From Streptomyces katrae (GTDB lineage Bacteria; Actinomycetota; Actinomycetes; Streptomycetales; Streptomycetaceae): DNA of 64,000 nt. Positions 61,430 through 64,000 of the stretch are shown piece after piece. The notes beneath the pieces were generated by a model. It was not told the DNA's origin, searched no databases, and was given only the letters and a program-made list of their open reading frames with translations. How positions within the stretch are numbered: position 1 is the first letter of the stretch; the number at the start of each line of letters is the position of its first letter. Where the stretch lies: contig NZ_JNZY01000019.1 in NCBI RefSeq assembly GCF_000717655.1, forward strand, positions 1-64,000. The letters run 5' to 3'. A program made the position numbers and the translations under genes.

Positions 61430-64000
61430 GTGAGCGTGCGAGTGACGGCGGCCCAGGGTGGCGTGGACCCCTTCGGCACGGCCCGGCTGCGGCGCGGGGT
61501 GCTCGACGCCTGGGGCGCGGGCCCGGCCCGCTTCCGGGAGGACGCCAACGCCGAGGAGGACCTGGCCCTCGGCGGCTACCGCGACCGGCTCGTCGTCGAG
61601 CTGGCGCAGAACGCGGCCGACGCCGCGGCCCGGGCCCGCGTGCCCGGCCGGCTCCGGCTCACCCTGCACCCCGGCGAGGGCGGGCACGCGGTGCTGGCCG
61701 TCGCCAACACCGGTGCCCCGCTGGACGCGACGGGCGTGGAGTCGCTGAGCACCCTGCGTGCCTCCGCGAAGCGGGAGTCCACCGGTTCGGGAGACACCGT
61801 GGGCCGCTTCGGCGTCGGCTTCGCGGCCGTCCTCGCGGTCTCCGACGAGCCCGCCGTACTCGGCCGCCACGGCGGTGTCCGGTGGTCCCTGGCCGAGGCC
61901 CGCGAACTGGCCCGCGACGCCGCCAACGGCAGCCCCGGCCTCGGCGACGAACTGCGCCGCCGGGACGGGCACGTCCCGCTGCTGCGGCTGCCGCTGCCCG
62001 CCGAGGGCACCGCCCCCGAGGGCTACGACACCGTGGTCGTCCTCCCGCTGCGCGACGCCGCCGCCGGGGACCTGGTGCAGCGGCTGCTGGCCGGCATCGA
62101 CGACGCGCTGCTGCTCACCCTGCCCGGGCTGGCCGAGATCCTCGTGGAGACCCCGGAGGAGGGCACCCGTACGCTGCGCCGCCGCGACGAGGGCGCGTAC
62201 ACCGTCATCGAGGACTCGGCCGGCGGCGCCGGCGGCGAGACCCGGCGCTGGCGCACCGTCCGCCACAGCGGCCCCATCGAGCGGGCGCTGCTCGCCGACC
62301 GGCCGGTCGAGGAGCGGCTGCGGCCGACCTGGACGGTGTCCTGGGCCGTGCCCGTCGACACCGACGGCGCTCCCGTACGCCCGGCCACCGCGCCCGTGGT
62401 GCACGCGCCGACCCCGACCGACGAGCCCCTGGGCATCCCCGCCCTGCTCATCGCGACGCTGCCGTTGGACACCGCCCGCCGGCACCCCGCGCCGGGGCCG
62501 CTGACCGACTTCCTCGTGGAGCGCGCGGCCGACGCGTACGCCGAACTGCTGGGCGCCTGGGACCCGGTGACCACCGCGCTCGTGGACCTCGTACCCGGGC
62601 CGCTGGGCAAGGGCGTCCTGGACGGGGCGCTGCGCGCCGCCGTGCTGCAGCGGCTGCCCCGTACGGCCTTCCTCGCCCCGGCGGCGCCGGCCGAGCACGC
62701 CGAGCACGCCGAGGAGCGGGCCGCCCTGCGCCCCTTCGAGGCCGAGGTGGTGGAGGGCGCCGGCGCCGAGACCGTACGGGTCCTCTCCGAGGTGCTGCCG
62801 ACCCTGCTCCCCGCCGGGCTGGAGCGCCGGCCCGAGCTGCGCACGCTGGGCGTGGGCCGGCTGCCGCTGGGCGACGCCATCGAGCGGATCGCGGGCATCG
62901 AGCGCGGCCCGGAGTGGTGGCACCGGCTGTACGACACCCTGGCCGGGGTGGACCCGGACCGGCTCTCGGGCCTGCCGGTGCCGCTGGCCGACGGGCGGAC
63001 CACGATCGGCCCGCGCCACGTGCTGCTGCCCGACGCCGAAACCCCGAAGGACCTGGCCCGGATGGGCCTGAAGGTGGCCCACCCGGACGCGGCGCACCCG
63101 CTGCTGGAGCGCCTCGGCGCGCTCCCGGCGACGCCCCGCGCGGTCCTGACGACCCCGCAGGTACGGGCCGCGGTGGCCGCATCCCTCGACGCCGGGGAGA
63201 TCTGGGACGAGGACGCCCTCGACGCGGACGAGCTGGCCGAGGTGGTCCTGGGCCTGGTCCGGGACGCCGACCTCGCGCCGGGCGACGAGCCGTGGCTGGG
63301 CGCGCTGGCCCTCCCGGACGAGGACGGCGAGCTCACGCCCGCGGGCGAGCTCCTGCTGCCGGGCTCCCCGCTGGCCTCGGTGATCCGCGAGGACGAAGTT
63401 CCTTACGTGGACGCCGAACTGGCCGACCGCTGGGGTGCGCAGCCGCTGACCGCCTGCGGGGTGCTGGCCGAGTTCCAGCTGGTCCGCGCCACCGACGTGG
63501 TCCTCGACCCGGACGAACTGGAGCCTCGCGAGGGCGACTTCGCCGAGCCCGACGACGCGGGCCTGCTGGACGCGGTGGACGTGTGGTGCGAGGACGTCCT
63601 CGACCAGCTCCCGGACACGCCGCTGCCGCCCGTGGCCACCGAACTCGTCGCCGTCCGGGACCTCGACCTGGTCGACGACGACTGCTGGCCCCAGGCCCTG
63701 GCGATGCTGGCCCGGCCGCCGCTCCGGGACGCCCTGACCCAGCCCGTCAGGATCCTCCTCCCGGACGGCACCACGCAGTCGGTGCGCCCGTACACCGCCT
63801 GGTGGCTGCGCGACCACCCGGTCCTCGACGGCCGCCGCCCGGCGGGTCTGCGCGCGGCGGGCGGTGACCCGCTGCTGGCGGGCCTGTACACGTCGGCGGA
63901 CGCCACGGGCTTCGAGGACGAGCAGGTCCTGCGGGCGCTGGGCGTACGTACGACCGTGCCGGCGCTCTTGGACGAGCCCGGCGGCGCCGCCGAGCTCCTC
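61430..64000 (+). CDS. Sacsin-like GHKL ATPase-domain protein (partial, 3' end outside window)
   Basis: The frame is open to the window end, covering at least 857 residues. GTG 61430 has GGAGG 7 bp upstream. The N-terminal part is an HSP90/sacsin-like ATPase domain. LVVELAQNAADAAARA near residues 54-70 is the N box with Glu and Asn. DTVGRFGVGFAAVLAVSDEP near residues 120-140 is the G2 box. The rest is a long acidic and Ala/Leu-rich protein with no recognised domain. Proteins of this form are conserved in Streptomyces near serC; their role is unknown, and a chaperone-like activity is only an analogy. Confidence 0.85.
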   Translation, partial: MSVRVTAAQGGVDPFGTARLRRGVLDAWGAGPARFREDANAEEDLALGGYRDRLVVELAQNAADAAARARVPGRLRLTLHPGEGGHAVLAVANTGAPLDATGVESLSTLRASAKRESTGSGDTVGRFGVGFAAVLAVSDEPAVLGRHGGVRWSLAEARELARDAANGSPGLGDELRRRDGHVPLLRLPLPAEGTAPEGYDTVVVLPLRDAAAGDLVQRLLAGIDDALLLTLPGLAEILVETPEEGTRTLRRRDEGAYTVIEDSAGGAGGETRRWRTVRHSGPIERALLADRPVEERLRPTWTVSWAVPVDTDGAPVRPATAPVVHAPTPTDEPLGIPALLIATLPLDTARRHPAPGPLTDFLVERAADAYAELLGAWDPVTTALVDLVPGPLGKGVLDGALRAAVLQRLPRTAFLAPAAPAEHAEHAEERAALRPFEAEVVEGAGAETVRVLSEVLPTLLPAGLERRPELRTLGVGRLPLGDAIERIAGIERGPEWWHRLYDTLAGVDPDRLSGLPVPLADGRTTIGPRHVLLPDAETPKDLARMGLKVAHPDAAHPLLERLGALPATPRAVLTTPQVRAAVAASLDAGEIWDEDALDADELAEVVLGLVRDADLAPGDEPWLGALALPDEDGELTPAGELLLPGSPLASVIREDEVPYVDAELADRWGAQPLTACGVLAEFQLVRATDVVLDPDELEPREGDFAEPDDAGLLDAVDVWCEDVLDQLPDTPLPPVATELVAVRDLDLVDDDCWPQALAMLARPPLRDALTQPVRILLPDGTTQSVRPYTAWWLRDHPVLDGRRPAGLRAAGGDPLLAGLYTSADATGFEDEQVLRALGVRTTVPALLDEPGGAAELL

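Overview
The window is high-GC actinobacterial DNA, almost certainly from Streptomyces. It shows third-position GC bias, GTG starts, frequent 4-bp ATGA/GTGA gene overlaps and a hrdB-type promoter. It also carries a DmdR1-type iron regulator beside a UPF0309 SIS protein, an NsdA-like tetratricopeptide regulator and mycothiol-dependent (MDMPI) folds. From memory, the order purU, dmdR1, SIS, PAS, pdxH, citrate synthase, carboxylase operon, serC matches the core chromosome of S. coelicolor (around SCO4366-SCO4403). This looks like core-arm chromosome rather than a mobile island. No IS element, phage, tRNA, rRNA or CRISPR array was seen.

Region 1 (about 1-23 kb) is a dispersed acyl-CoA / alicyclic catabolism region. 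It holds an FMN oxidase-like protein, a DUF35 OB-fold plus DoxX pair, an FAD monooxygenase, an NDP-forming acyl-CoA synthetase, an enoyl-CoA hydratase and a flavin reductase. It also holds an SDR - acyl-CoA dehydrogenase - zinc alcohol dehydrogenase operon with a divergent cyclase, and an amidohydrolase - twin acyl-CoA dehydrogenase operon with a divergent AMP-forming ligase. The promoters of most of these units carry near-identical 15-bp palindromes (core TGACG-N3..5-CGTCA). No TetR gene lies among them, so they look like one regulon run by a regulator encoded elsewhere. A NarL-type two-component pair, a small HATPase and a few membrane or unknown proteins are interspersed.

Region 2 (23-42 kb) is mixed housekeeping and regulation. 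It has an acyltransferase broken by one stop codon, a four-EF-hand protein, and an ECF-like sigma factor with an overlapping zinc-finger/MDMPI anti-sigma-like gene that carries a frameshift. It continues with purU, an ABC-type solute-binding lipoprotein, a repeat-bearing membrane protein, an NsdA-like regulator, an isolated prim-pol domain, an ABC exporter, an alpha/beta hydrolase, dmdR1 with a SIS gene and a DasR-like site, a PAS/GAF protein and pdxH. Between the PAS gene and pdxH lies a compact unit of consensus promoter, 12-codon ORF and strong hairpin that looks like an unannotated small RNA or leader.

Region 3 (42-64 kb) starts with a citrate synthase. An operon on the minus strand follows: TIGR03084 protein, AtuA-like, carboxylase beta, carboxylase alpha, acyl-CoA dehydrogenase, enoyl-CoA hydratase, TetR. 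Its gene set resembles the Atu/Liu (acyclic terpene / leucine) acyl-CoA carboxylation pathways, and a palindrome precedes it. Then come a CocE/S15 peptidase-like hydrolase, a lipocalin-like protein divergent from a WYL regulator with a palindrome over its start codon, an EamA transporter, and a large FAD/Fe-S oxidoreductase. serC and the 5' part of a sacsin-like GHKL ATPase end the window. Several genes here carry in-frame copies of GC-rich palindromic repeats that also occur between genes.
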